Shown here piece after piece: positions 17,413-25,404 of a stretch of DNA of 38,601 nucleotides. The first letter of the stretch is position 1. The number at the start of each line of letters is the position of its first letter. The translations under genes were made by a program, and so were the position numbers. Below the pieces are notes generated by a model that was not told where the DNA came from, ran no database searches, and was given only the letters and a program-made list of their open reading frames with translations. This DNA is from an uncultured Clostridia bacterium (GTDB taxonomy: Bacteria; Bacillota; Clostridia; TANB77; CAG-508), in contig CANQYM010000014.1 in the NCBI GenBank assembly GCA_947628085.1, positions 1-38,601 on the forward strand. Direction: 5' to 3'.

Positions 17413-17441
17413 AATATACAGCTTATTTTTAAAAATAGCAA
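17413..17441 (-). promoter_or_regulatory. Probable promoter of the 68-residue membrane protein gene
   Basis: TTGCTA (17441-17436) and TATATT (17418-17413) are spaced by 17 bases on minus, 46 bases before the ATG. The -35 is imperfect and there is no extended -10. Confidence 0.5.
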
Positions 17442-17543
17442 TTACAGTTATATTACCTTTTTAATGCGATTTCTAGGGATGACTAACTTTTGCTTTTATT
17501 AAGTTTTCATTACATTCCAATTTTTTCATAATTTTACAAATTT

Positions 17544-18248
17544 TTACTGCACAAAATTATATGTTTCATCTGCACTTTCTAATCCAGTTAAATTATAATA
17601 TGTTTCTGGAACTTCACCAACAATAATTGCTTCTGTGAGCAAAACATCTGAATTAACATCTTTTCCAAATGTAGCAAAAGGCGTTAAAATTCCAACTTTT
17701 GTATTTATATCTAAATATATTTTATGTAGTGTTTGATTAATTCCAACAGATTCAAACTCTGTTTTTACAGTTGCTTCGATGTTTCCAGCACTTTCAAGCT
17801 CTATTTCAAATTGTGGTTTAAAATTTTTTAATATGCTTATTCCACTTATAGAGCCCATATTTAAATACACTTTTATTCTAGGAATTTTATCAAATTCTTC
17901 TTGAATATTAGCAACAATTTTACCAACCACTTCATTCATTTTTGTACTATTTGTTTCTATAAAACTAATTTTTCCATTAACATCTTTTTCAATTTTTATT
18001 AAGCTATCATATGTATATTCTTTCATCACTTCACTTACTTTATCATTTACAATTTTGTTCCCTTTGGAACTTGCCGTAGTTTCACAAGTTGTTTTCAAAA
18101 CTGGATATGCACTTCTTAAAAAAACTGTTATTGCTAAAATTATAGTAAAAAGCAATATTAATAATAGAATTTTAAAACTGCTTATTTCTCGTAATCTACT
18201 AAAATTGGGTAACTTTATTTTTCTTCTTGAATATAATTTATCTTTCAT
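17544..18248 (-). CDS. yunB: Sporulation protein YunB
   Basis: The 234-residue protein has a basic N-terminus, one membrane helix at about residues 26-45, and then an extracytoplasmic domain. That domain begins AYPVLKTTCETTASSKGNKI and contains IPRIKVYLNMGSISG, LDINTKVGILTPFATF and the C-terminal GEVPETYYN, all characteristic of YunB. In Bacillus subtilis yunB is made in the mother cell under sigma E and its loss lowers sporulation; its biochemical role is unknown. The start has an AAAGGGGGG site. It lies 39 bases after the SipL-like gene on the same strand, with a terminator hairpin between. Confidence 0.85.
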   Translation of the reverse strand: MKDKLYSRRKIKLPNFSRLREISSFKILLLILLFTIILAITVFLRSAYPVLKTTCETTASSKGNKIVNDKVSEVMKEYTYDSLIKIEKDVNGKISFIETNSTKMNEVVGKIVANIQEEFDKIPRIKVYLNMGSISGISILKNFKPQFEIELESAGNIEATVKTEFESVGINQTLHKIYLDINTKVGILTPFATFGKDVNSDVLLTEAIIVGEVPETYYNLTGLESADETYNFVQ

Positions 18249-18267
18249 TATCCCCCCTTTATTTAAA

Positions 18268-18289
18268 AAAGACGGATTTTTCCGTCTTT
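18268..18289 (-). terminator. Hairpin terminator or attenuator between the SipL-like gene and yunB
   Basis: A 9-base-pair stem (18268-18276 with 18281-18289) with a 4-base loop is followed on minus by only TTAAAT after the stem Ts. Part of the stem overlaps the stop codon of the upstream gene at 18288. It may terminate partially and let some transcription enter yunB. Confidence 0.65.
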
Positions 18290-19763
18290 ATTTCATAATA
18301 TATAATCTATCTCCAACATTTATTTTTTCTGGATTTTCAATACTATTTACGCTTATAATATCATTCATACAAACTCTAAAATTTTTAGCTATTTTCCAAA
18401 TTGTGTCACCAGGTCTTACAAAATATATGCACATTTTATATTCATTTTCCTCTTCTAATTCATCATTAGTTACATTTTCTATGATAGTTATTTTCTTTAA
18501 ATTGTTATTGTTTTTCTTATAAAAAACATCTATATCACAATTTACATTTTCATTGCTAACAGAAAATTGATTTTGATTAATTTTAAATTCTAAATCATCT
18601 TCTATTTCATTTTTTATCATAAATGGAATGCTTACTTTTTTAACATTTAATCCATTCCTGTTATCTGCCTCATAATATATGTTCAAATTTAGCTCACATT
18701 CATGATTATAAAAATTGCCAGACTTTGTTGTGTTTACTACTCTTGGAGAAGATTCAACATCAAGAACATTTAAAATATCTTCAACTTGAAAGCTTTCATT
18801 TACATTAATTTTTTCCATTATTTCATCTGTGCTAGTTTCTACATCAATGTCTTTTTTAGTAAAATTAACATTAGTTTTTAGTCCATACATATCTTGAACA
18901 ATTTCAATTTCCTTATTTTCATAAGATATGCAATTTACTTCAAATTCTATTTGGCAATTAATTGAATGCATTTCTTTTGAATTTACTTTAAATAACATAT
19001 TTCTAATGCTGTAATCTACACTGCATATATTTTTATCTGTTATTTTGTCCATATCTATAAAACTCATAATTGGAATTTTAGAATCTGCTATTCCAATTCT
19101 GCCATCTTCAGCTAAGAAAATTATTTTCACATTAGCATCTGCTTTCGCTAAAACTTTGTTAAAGCTAATTTTGTTTTCTATATTGCTCACTTTAATACTA
19201 GTTTTTAAAATTTCAGAAACTTCAAAGCTATTATCTACAGCCACATCTTCTTTAATTGAAGTTTTTACTTTGTTTGAATTAACTATAGATTTTATGTTTA
19301 TAGTTTCTTTTAATTTTTCAACATTTTCTAAATTTTCATAATCACTATTAATTTCTATTTCGCTTTTTTCATAAATTTCACTTTTAATTTTTACTACTGC
19401 TTTAATTGAAATTTTTCTTTCATTTAAAACTTTTGCCTCAATATTTTCCAATGTTAAATTTTCTTTTACTAGAGAGCTTTCCAAAATTCCACTATTTTCT
19501 ATACTTTCAGAAAAAGTTAATGTTGTTTGAATACTTCTGTTTTCTCCATTATCTGCCAAATATACAATATATGTATCTATATTTCCATCTATTCTAATTC
19601 TTCCAGAATTTACCTCTTCTTTATAAATAAATGGCATTCCGTTTGCATTAACAATATTCACTATATCTGGCTTTATATCTGGAACAATTATATCTCCTAA
19701 TACTTCTACATTTTTTGTATTACTTGCAATTTTTTTATTTATAGTGACAATATTTTTCTCCAT
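18288..19763 (-). CDS. sipL: SPOCS (DUF3794) and LysM spore coat morphogenetic protein, SipL-like
   Basis: The 491-residue protein has repeated SPOCS/DUF3794 beta-rich modules. The first opens with VLGDIIVPDIKPDIVNIVNA; a related module around residues 150-290 contains VDNSFEVSEILKTSI, and a third around 300-390 contains VNESFQVEDILNVLD. A C-terminal LysM (YFVRPGDTIWKIAKNFRV, then VNVGDRLYI-like INVGDRLYIMK) completes it. This is the layout of Clostridioides difficile SipL, which binds SpoIVA and helps encase the forespore with coat. No signal peptide is present, fitting a mother-cell cytosolic protein. AAGGAGG precedes the ATG. Next-door yunB and veg give a sporulation context. A different SPOCS-LysM paralogue remains possible. 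Confidence 0.82.
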   Translation of the reverse strand: MEKNIVTINKKIASNTKNVEVLGDIIVPDIKPDIVNIVNANGMPFIYKEEVNSGRIRIDGNIDTYIVYLADNGENRSIQTTLTFSESIENSGILESSLVKENLTLENIEAKVLNERKISIKAVVKIKSEIYEKSEIEINSDYENLENVEKLKETINIKSIVNSNKVKTSIKEDVAVDNSFEVSEILKTSIKVSNIENKISFNKVLAKADANVKIIFLAEDGRIGIADSKIPIMSFIDMDKITDKNICSVDYSIRNMLFKVNSKEMHSINCQIEFEVNCISYENKEIEIVQDMYGLKTNVNFTKKDIDVETSTDEIMEKINVNESFQVEDILNVLDVESSPRVVNTTKSGNFYNHECELNLNIYYEADNRNGLNVKKVSIPFMIKNEIEDDLEFKINQNQFSVSNENVNCDIDVFYKKNNNNLKKITIIENVTNDELEEENEYKMCIYFVRPGDTIWKIAKNFRVCMNDIISVNSIENPEKINVGDRLYIMK

Positions 19764-19819
19764 AAAAAAATCCTCCTTAAATGATATCTATTAATACCAC
19801 TATATGAGGATTATAAAAA

Positions 19820-19844
19820 AAAATTCCTAAAAATTAGGAATTTT
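19820..19844 (-). terminator. Intrinsic terminator of veg
   Basis: An 11-base-pair stem (19820-19830 with 19834-19844) has a 3-base loop and a long T run on minus. The stem covers the last codons and stop of veg. Confidence 0.88.
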
Positions 19845-20157
19845 CTATTAATGTAGCTTCTTGAGCTTTAGGCTTTTTTACTTCTAATTGTGGTTGTACT
19901 AATGGTTCGTATGTTTCGCCATTATACATACTAACTTCTACAGACCTTGTAAATAAATCTGTGTAATTATAAGAACCAACTCTATTTGCCTCATCAAATT
20001 TAACTCTAAAATAGCTATTATAAACATTTTCAATTGTTGCTAATTTTTCTTGAGGCTTGCTTCTTTTTCCTGGTGATTCTTTTATTATAATTTTTTGTCC
20101 TATGTTTTCCTCAATATTTTTTCTTAAGTCTGCAATTTCAGATCTGTAAATTCCCAT
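19834..20157 (-). CDS. veg: Veg family protein
   Basis: The protein is 107 residues long from the ATG at 20157; an upstream in-frame TTG is too close to the AGGTGA site. IYRSEIADLRKNIEENIGQK, SPGKRSKPQEKLATIENVYN and YFRVKFDEANRVGSYNYTDL match Veg, a small, highly conserved Bacillota protein with an SH3-like fold. In Bacillus subtilis Veg stimulates biofilm formation and affects spore outgrowth. Here it is a single-gene unit with a strong promoter and terminator, upstream of the SipL-like gene. The C-terminal 25 residues are a less conserved Lys/Glu/Pro tail. Confidence 0.92.
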   Translation of the reverse strand: MGIYRSEIADLRKNIEENIGQKIIIKESPGKRSKPQEKLATIENVYNSYFRVKFDEANRVGSYNYTDLFTRSVEVSMYNGETYEPLVQPQLEVKKPKAQEATLIENS

Positions 20158-20192
20158 TTCCAATCACCTACTTCTTTCGATTTGATGAATTT

Positions 20193-20221
20193 TTTATATC
20201 ACGGATGAACTAAAAAGTCAA
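20193..20221 (-). promoter_or_regulatory. Strong promoter of veg
   Basis: TTGACT (20221-20216) and TATAAA (20198-20193) are 17 bases apart on minus with a TGA extended -10. This agrees with veg being one of the most strongly transcribed housekeeping genes in Bacillus. Confidence 0.8.
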
Positions 20222-20347
20222 AAAAACCGACCTGATGTTCATTCCTTGAATGTGGCTTTTATCTAGGAATTTACGAATTTTATATGCTTCTTTATCATTT
20301 TTATTACATATTTGTTTCATTTTTGTAACATTGTTCTTCCTTTATTT

Positions 20348-20620
20348 TTACACGCTTTTCAAATTGTCTTTATTATGACTATATTTTAATTTTGTTGCCA
20401 TTCCTCCTCTTATGTGTCGCTCTGCTTTATTTTTATCTAACACTTTTCTAACTTCCATTGCTAATGGATAATTAATTTTAAGTAAACGTTGACTTACATC
20501 TTTATGTATACTACTTTTGCTAATTCCAAATTTTTTAGCAGCACCTCTTACTGTATCTTCTGTTTCTACTATGTATTGTGCAACAGCTATTGCACGTTCT
20601 TCTATTGATAAACCTCTCAT
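20348..20620 (-). CDS. spoIIID: Sporulation transcription factor SpoIIID
   Basis: The 90-residue DNA-binding protein contains ERAIAVAQYIVETEDTVRGA, AAKKFGISKSSIHKDVSQRL (helix-turn-helix) and KNKAERHIRGGMATKLKYS, essentially the SpoIIID consensus at the usual length. It activates or represses many sigma-E genes in the mother cell; yunB and coat genes nearby would be natural members of that stage. I start at the ATG 20620-20618, eleven bases after GGAGG; the longer frame to 20638 includes the binding site. A 9-base-pair bulged hairpin at 20641-20664 lies just upstream and has no T run. Confidence 0.93.
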   Translation of the reverse strand: MRGLSIEERAIAVAQYIVETEDTVRGAAKKFGISKSSIHKDVSQRLLKINYPLAMEVRKVLDKNKAERHIRGGMATKLKYSHNKDNLKSV

Positions 20621-20685
20621 AATAAAGTAAACCTCCAAACGAATAACTTTGTTTAAGTTTATTCATTTAGAGGTCATACTAGAAC

Positions 20686-21096
20686 TTAATATTCTTCTAA
20701 TTTTATATATAGTTTTTCTTCTTCACTATATGTTTTCTCTACTTCTAATTGTGTAATTTGATTATCATCTTTAAATGCCATTTTATTTAATGCATCTAAA
20801 ACAATTTTTACTACATTATCTATATCTGGCTTTTTTGTAGGACTTAAAAGGCCCTCTTCAATTAATTTTCTGTTTTTCTTAGTTGTATTTTGTGGTATTT
20901 TTAAATATATTATAATTTTTACTTTAACTCTATTTTCAAAAGGAATATATCTTGGATATTTTACTTTAAAGTATTGTTTAATAAGATTTTCATAATTTTT
21001 AGTATTACTATCTGTGTAAATATTTCCTGTATAAGTATTTAATCTTGGTCTTGCTTTTCCTTTTATCTCTCCTATAACTTCAAATTCATATATCAT
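20686..21096 (-). CDS. RusA-family Holliday junction resolvase-like nuclease
   Basis: The 136-residue protein begins with EVIGEIKGKARPRLN (the GK-x-RPR element) and carries KKPDIDNVVKIVLDALN with the catalytic aspartates (Asp91, Asp93), followed by AFKDDNQITQLEV (Asp111-Asp112). This is the RusA pattern, and 136 residues is close to normal for the family. RusA cuts four-way DNA junctions symmetrically and is usually phage-borne. Here no phage genes surround it. It starts 25 bases after the S66 peptidase gene and probably shares its transcript, just upstream of spoIIID. It may be a domesticated chromosomal copy. Confidence 0.85.
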   Translation of the reverse strand: MIYEFEVIGEIKGKARPRLNTYTGNIYTDSNTKNYENLIKQYFKVKYPRYIPFENRVKVKIIIYLKIPQNTTKKNRKLIEEGLLSPTKKPDIDNVVKIVLDALNKMAFKDDNQITQLEVEKTYSEEEKLYIKLEEY

Positions 21097-21120
21097 TTAT
21101 ATTTCTCTTTCCTTTACATT

Positions 21121-22107
21121 TTATCCTTTAATTGTTAGTTTAATTTTATTATTGCTTGCTTCTAATTTTACATATCCACCTATTGGGAAAGTTATTATTG
21201 GTGTTGAATGTCCAAAATCTACTCCTGCAATAACAGGAATATCTTTTAATTCTGGTTTATTTTTTATTAATTTAAACCATTTTTCTTTATTCATTTCAGT
21301 TGCTTTTTGACTTCTTCCTAAAACTATTCCTTTTACTGTTTTGAATTCTGGCATATGCATTAAACTTTGAAGATTTCTATCAAACTCCATTAAATAAATT
21401 TTTCCAGCCATATCATCATCTTCTAAAAATAGCACTTTATTTGAAATGTCTGGCATATATGGAGTTCCTTGTAATAAATTTAAAGTGCAAAGATTTCCTC
21501 CAACTATATTTCCTTCTGCTTTTCCTTCGTTTATAATAAACATTCCTTCATTATCTATAAATTCTCTATTTTCTTGGTCAATAAACCATGCATCATCACT
21601 CCATTTTTCTGATGATAGCACTTCAAATTCTTCATCTTGGAAAAACATCTTTTTAAAATATTCTAAAGAATATTCAAAGCCTTTTAACATTCCAAAGCTA
21701 GAATAATGAGGTCCTGAATATGTTACCAATCCTGTTTTAGCATGAATTGCGTTTGATAAAGCTGTTATATCTGAAAATCCACAAAATATTTTTGGGTTTT
21801 CTTTTATAGCTTCATAATCTATATAATTTAATAATTGATTTGAATTAAATCCACCAATTACAGTTAAAATTGCCTTCACATTTTTATCTCTAAATGCATC
21901 GTTTAAATCTTGAGCTCTATGTTCAACAGATGTGCTTAAATAATCGCTATCTGCTTCCATAACATATTTTCCAAAAGTTACTTTTAGTCCCAAAGCTTCT
22001 AATCTTTCAGTTGCTATTTTTTTGCAATCTTCTCCTAACATTATCATACTTCTAGATGGAGCTATAATTCTTACTTCATCTCCTGATTTTAATTTTGCTG
22101 GTACCAT
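21121..22107 (-). CDS. S66-family LD-carboxypeptidase (MccF-like)
   Basis: The 328-residue protein has the S66 catalytic residues in context: IFCGFSDITALSNA gives the nucleophile Ser112, VLFLEDDD the Glu, and VDFGHSTPIITFPIGG the His300. GDEVRIIAPSRS opens the N-terminal domain and TVIGGFNSNQLL follows. Family members either trim L,D bonds of peptidoglycan tetrapeptides or, like MccF, hydrolyse microcin C-type conjugates. There is no signal peptide, so it acts in the cytoplasm, probably in muropeptide recycling. GGGGGAA precedes the ATG. The MccF-like length and layout leave a detoxification role open. Confidence 0.86.
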   Translation of the reverse strand: MVPAKLKSGDEVRIIAPSRSMIMLGEDCKKIATERLEALGLKVTFGKYVMEADSDYLSTSVEHRAQDLNDAFRDKNVKAILTVIGGFNSNQLLNYIDYEAIKENPKIFCGFSDITALSNAIHAKTGLVTYSGPHYSSFGMLKGFEYSLEYFKKMFFQDEEFEVLSSEKWSDDAWFIDQENREFIDNEGMFIINEGKAEGNIVGGNLCTLNLLQGTPYMPDISNKVLFLEDDDMAGKIYLMEFDRNLQSLMHMPEFKTVKGIVLGRSQKATEMNKEKWFKLIKNKPELKDIPVIAGVDFGHSTPIITFPIGGYVKLEASNNKIKLTIKG

Positions 22108-22137
22108 TGTAATTCCCCCTTAGTCTAAATTTACGTT

Positions 22138-22166
22138 ATTATATCATTATCATATAAAAAAAGCAA
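22138..22166 (-). promoter_or_regulatory. Promoter of the S66 peptidase-RusA unit
   Basis: TTGCTT (22166-22161) and TATAAT (22143-22138) are 17 bases apart on minus with a TGA extended -10. The -35 overlaps the base of the preceding terminator stem. Confidence 0.68.
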
Positions 22167-22198
22167 AAATCTAAAATTTTTAAGTTTTAGATTTTTGC
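22163..22198 (-). terminator. Terminator of the metal ABC transporter operon
   Basis: A perfect 14-base-pair stem (22163-22176 with 22185-22198) has an 8-base loop and is followed on minus by TTTTTTTAT. The stem contains the stop codon of the permease gene at 22187. Confidence 0.9.
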
Positions 22199-23002
22199 AA
22201 GTTTACAACATAAACTACTTATAATTAAAAGAATAATATAAACTAAAACAATTCCTGCTCCTGTTGGCATATTTAAGAAGAATGATGTAAAAATTCCTAT
22301 TATAAAACAAATTACTGATGTTAAAACAGACATTGTAACTAGTCCTTTAAAACTAGTTGTAAATTTTTTTGCAATAATTGCTGGGAAAACAATTAAACTT
22401 GAAATAAGCATTGTTCCCATCATTCTCATTCCAACTACAACAACTAAAGCAGTAATTAAAGCAATTAAAAATTGATAAAAACTTACATTTATTCCTGTTG
22501 CTTTTGCATATTTTTCATCAAAAGTTACTAAAAATAATCTATTATAAAAAACAATATATATTATTATTGAAAGTATTGTTATAGCAATACTTAATAGTAC
22601 GTCATTTTGAGTCATAGCTAAAATACTTCCAAACATGTAATTATAGCTATCTGTGCTAAATCCACTAGTAGCTGTTGTTATGATTACACCTATTGCTAGT
22701 GCTCCAGTTGCAACTAAAGCAATTATTATGTCTGCTGATTCTCCTTTTTTTTGGCTTATTATCATTATTATTATTGCTGCAATTATTACTATTGGTATAG
22801 ATATAGAAATTGGTGGCAAGTTAAGTGCAATAGCAAGTGAAATTGCTGCAAATCCAACTTCTCCAAGTCCGTGTCCTATCATAGAATAATTTTTAAGTGT
22901 TAAAATAACTCCTATTAAGGCTGCTGAAAAAGATATTGCTATTCCGCAAATTACAGCTCTTTGCATAAATGTATATGATAATATGTTTAATATTTCACTC
23001 AT
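22187..23002 (-). CDS. znuB: Zinc/manganese ABC transporter permease (ZnuB-like)
   Basis: The 271-residue protein has about eight membrane segments. YTFMQRAVICGIAISFSAAL, YSMIGHGLGEVGFAAISLAI and VGMRMMGTMLISSLIVFPA are standard ABC-3 family motifs, the last containing the conserved MMGTMLISS stretch. It forms the membrane channel of a metal-uptake transporter with the ATPase encoded next to it. Its start follows the ATPase stop by one base, so the two are translationally coupled. Zinc or manganese is likely; which one cannot be decided from the permease. Confidence 0.88.
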   Translation of the reverse strand: MSEILNILSYTFMQRAVICGIAISFSAALIGVILTLKNYSMIGHGLGEVGFAAISLAIALNLPPISISIPIVIIAAIIIMIISQKKGESADIIIALVATGALAIGVIITTATSGFSTDSYNYMFGSILAMTQNDVLLSIAITILSIIIYIVFYNRLFLVTFDEKYAKATGINVSFYQFLIALITALVVVVGMRMMGTMLISSLIVFPAIIAKKFTTSFKGLVTMSVLTSVICFIIGIFTSFFLNMPTGAGIVLVYIILLIISSLCCKLAKI

Positions 23003-23003
23003 T

Positions 23004-23666
23004 TTAAAATCCTTTCCAGCCTTCTAAATTTCCATCATATTTTATAGTTTTAGCTAAATAAATTATTCTTGGTTTTGTTTCGTTTATTTCATCAATATCG
23101 TGTGTTGCAAGTATTATTGTCATGTTGTTTTCTTTATTTAAATTTTCTAAAATTTTATATAATTCTTTAGTAATATTATAATCTAGCCCTGTTGTTGGTT
23201 CATCTAAAATTAAAAGTTTAGGATTTCTAATTAAAGCTCTTCCTATTAATACTCTCTGCTTTTGTCCACCAGATAAATCTCCTATTCTTCTGTTTTGAAT
23301 ATCTCCAATTTTTAATTTTTTTATTACTTCTTCATAATCTTTTTTGTCTTGTTTTGTATAAAAAGGAAGTTTTTTATGTTTTTGAACTCCAGACATTATT
23401 ATTTCCTTTGAAGTTGCTGGAAAATCTAGGTCTTTTAAATTAGTTTGTGATAAATAAGCAACCTCATCTAAAGAAATGTTTAAATTTATTTTTCCTTCAT
23501 CTTGTTTTAATAGTCCAACTATTGTTTTTACCAAAGTGCTTTTACCAGAACCATTTTCTCCAACCAAGCAAACATATTCTCCCTCATTTACTTTAAAATT
23601 AATATTTTCAAGTGCAGTGTGATTTGAATATGAAACTTTTAAGTTTTCTACTTCTAATACTGTCAT
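23004..23666 (-). CDS. znuC: Zinc/manganese ABC transporter ATP-binding protein (ZnuC-like)
   Basis: The 220-residue ATPase has Walker A GENGSGKST (36-44), a Q-loop in VAYLSQTNL, signature LSGGQKQR (131-138), Walker B LLILDEP (151-157) and the switch His in LATHDIDEI. It powers the adjacent permease. AGGAGAGG lies upstream of the ATG. The gap to the binding-protein gene is 104 bases and holds no clear terminator, so the three genes probably form one operon. Confidence 0.9.
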   Translation of the reverse strand: MTVLEVENLKVSYSNHTALENINFKVNEGEYVCLVGENGSGKSTLVKTIVGLLKQDEGKINLNISLDEVAYLSQTNLKDLDFPATSKEIIMSGVQKHKKLPFYTKQDKKDYEEVIKKLKIGDIQNRRIGDLSGGQKQRVLIGRALIRNPKLLILDEPTTGLDYNITKELYKILENLNKENNMTIILATHDIDEINETKPRIIYLAKTIKYDGNLEGWKGF

Positions 23667-23770
23667 TTTCCTCTCCTAAATTTATATTTTTCTATACTTT
23701 ATATTTATAAACTTCATTTTAAGTTTTATTTTAATTTGAATCTTCCAAATAATTTATAGTTTAAATTTTA

Positions 23771-24745
23771 TTAATTTGTGCTTTCCAAACCTTGTTTTAA
23801 GTTTTCGAAATTTTTTTCCATTAAAGATAAAAAAGTATCTGTTTCTGGATTTCCATTATGAATTGAATATAAAACAAGTGGCTTAGCCTTAGTTTCTTCT
23901 GCAATCATTTTCGCAACAGTTCCTTCTGAAAGTTCTTCATAATATACTACTGGTATTTTGTATTTATTTATATAGTCAATTACAGATTTAACTTTTGCAA
24001 TGCTAGGATCTTCACCTTCTCCGCAATTTGTATATACGCTTACAAATTTTAAATTATAGTAATCAACTAAATAGCTATATGCAAATTCGCCTCCAACTGC
24101 AATTTCTTTTCTGTTTGAATTTTCTATTAATTCTTTATATTTTTGATTTAAATTTAATATTTCTTTTTTGTAATTATCTGCATTAGCTGTATAATAACTT
24201 TCGTTTTCTGGATCTATCTTACAAACTGCTTCTAAAATATTATTTATCATTATTACAGCATTTTCTGGATTCATCCAAATATGTTCATCATAAATTTCTT
24301 CTTTTTTATGTTCTTCATCTTCGTTTAAAATTTCTGAATTTATATTTTTTTCTTCGAATTCTTCTATTTTTATTAAGTCTATATTTTCTGAAACATCAAC
24401 AATGTTGCAATTATATTCTTCCAAATTTTCTACAATCTTTGTTGTCCATGGTTCTAAAACTGTTCCATTATATAAAAACATGTCACTATTATTTAAAATA
24501 GTTATCATGTCTTTTGCAGTTGGCTCATAGTTGTGTGCTTCAACACCAGAATTTAATAACAATTTGACTTCTGCTTTATCACCCACTATTTGCTTTGCAA
24601 AATCATATTGTGGAAATAATGTTGCAACTATTTGTAGTTTATTATCATTTTTCACATTACTATCTTCTTTAAAGAATAATATAATTGCTGTCATTATAAC
24701 TATTAAAATTAAAAAGCTTAAGCATGCTACTATTTTCTTTTTCAA
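23771..24745 (-). CDS. znuA: Metal-binding protein of the Zn/Mn ABC transporter (ZnuA-like)
   Basis: The 324-residue protein has an uncleaved-looking N-terminal hydrophobic segment (VACLSFLILIVIMTAIILFF) and no clear lipobox, so it is probably membrane-anchored. QIVATLFPQYDFAKQIVGD starts the binding domain. Candidate metal ligands are His71 (GVEAHNYEP), His155 (DEHIWMNP) and Glu220 (GGEFAYSYL), where zinc-specific members usually have His. An acidic insert at residues 126-153 with a single His replaces the His-rich loop of Gram-negative ZnuA. Translation starts at TTG 24745, after AGAGGGAT. No convincing metalloregulator box was recognised upstream. Confidence 0.86.
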   Translation of the reverse strand: MKKKIVACLSFLILIVIMTAIILFFKEDSNVKNDNKLQIVATLFPQYDFAKQIVGDKAEVKLLLNSGVEAHNYEPTAKDMITILNNSDMFLYNGTVLEPWTTKIVENLEEYNCNIVDVSENIDLIKIEEFEEKNINSEILNEDEEHKKEEIYDEHIWMNPENAVIMINNILEAVCKIDPENESYYTANADNYKKEILNLNQKYKELIENSNRKEIAVGGEFAYSYLVDYYNLKFVSVYTNCGEGEDPSIAKVKSVIDYINKYKIPVVYYEELSEGTVAKMIAEETKAKPLVLYSIHNGNPETDTFLSLMEKNFENLKQGLESTN

Positions 24746-24822
24746 GTTATCCCTCTTTCTCTGTTTTAATATATTAGTTTTATAAATTTACCTTATTTTT
24801 GGTTAATTTCTTTTTAAAGCTT

Positions 24823-25263
24823 TTATAACACATATTGTGTTTTAAAAGTTTTTCCTCCAATTTTAGCTTCAACAGATACACTTTCACGTTCTGTTTTATC
24901 TACAATAATTTTAAATTCTTCTACATTTTCACATATTTTTATTTTATCAAAATATATCATATCACCTATTTTTACAAAAGTATTCGTGGTTCCATCACTT
25001 TTAGCAAACGTTATATAATAGCTTGAATTATCTTCATTATCAACTAGTCCATAATCATTTACTGTTATATTATCTAGTTTAGTTGTTTTTAAAAAATATA
25101 AATTTAATTTACTATAATCTGAAGATACCTTTAAACTTAAATTCATTTTTTCTATATTTTTATAAAAATAGCTCATAATACAAGCAATAACACAAACTGT
25201 TATTGCAAATACTATAACATATATAGATAAATTTACAATTAAAGAATTTTTATTAGATTTCAT
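24823..25263 (-). CDS. Membrane-anchored protein of unknown function
   Basis: From the ATG at 25263, seven bases after AAGGA, the product has 146 residues. A short basic N-terminus (MKSNKNS) precedes one hydrophobic helix at about residues 8-32, and the rest is an extracytoplasmic domain rich in beta-prone sequence (YYITFAKSDGTTNTFVKIGD, KIKICENVEEFKIIVDKTER). The outline recalls prepilin-like pseudopilins, but no prepilin peptidase site (G-F/M-x4-E) is visible, so I do not assign that. It has its own strong promoter and lies between the rplL terminator and the metal transporter. Confidence 0.65.
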   Translation of the reverse strand: MKSNKNSLIVNLSIYVIVFAITVCVIACIMSYFYKNIEKMNLSLKVSSDYSKLNLYFLKTTKLDNITVNDYGLVDNEDNSSYYITFAKSDGTTNTFVKIGDMIYFDKIKICENVEEFKIIVDKTERESVSVEAKIGGKTFKTQYVL

Positions 25264-25298
25264 TTTATATTCCTTAAATTTTAAATAATTTCTAATCA

Positions 25299-25327
25299 AA
25301 TATATCACATTTTGGAACTTTTTTCAA
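25299..25327 (-). promoter_or_regulatory. Promoter of the membrane-anchored unknown protein
   Basis: TTGAAA (25327-25322) and TATATT (25304-25299) are 17 bases apart on minus with a TGTGA extended -10, 35 bases before the ATG. Confidence 0.75.
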
Positions 25328-25347
25328 CAAATAGCCTAAAAGAAGAA

Positions 25348-25377
25348 AAACTAGGTAGCTTAATTACTACCTAGTTT
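25348..25377 (-). terminator. Terminator of the rplJL operon
   Basis: An 11-base-pair stem (25348-25358 with 25367-25377) has an 8-base loop and a T-rich tail (TTCTTCTTTT) on minus. It closes the ribosomal operon right after rplL, where many bacteria continue into rpoB. Confidence 0.88.
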
Positions 25378-25404
25378 AAAACTTTTATTGTTTGTGAAAT
25401 TAAA

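Noticed and set aside
20205..20330. A 36-codon minus-strand ORF between spoIIID and veg (MKQICNKNDKEAYKIRKFLD...)
   Set aside because: The nearest GGAAG is about 16 bases from its ATG, the end overlaps the veg promoter, and no family is recognisable.
20641..20664. Hairpin upstream of spoIIID as a terminator of the RusA gene
   Set aside because: The stem has a bulge and no T run follows, so it is not a convincing intrinsic terminator.
24823..25263. Type IV pilin-like protein
   Set aside because: The hydrophobic N-terminus is similar, but no prepilin peptidase cleavage motif or pilus genes are present.
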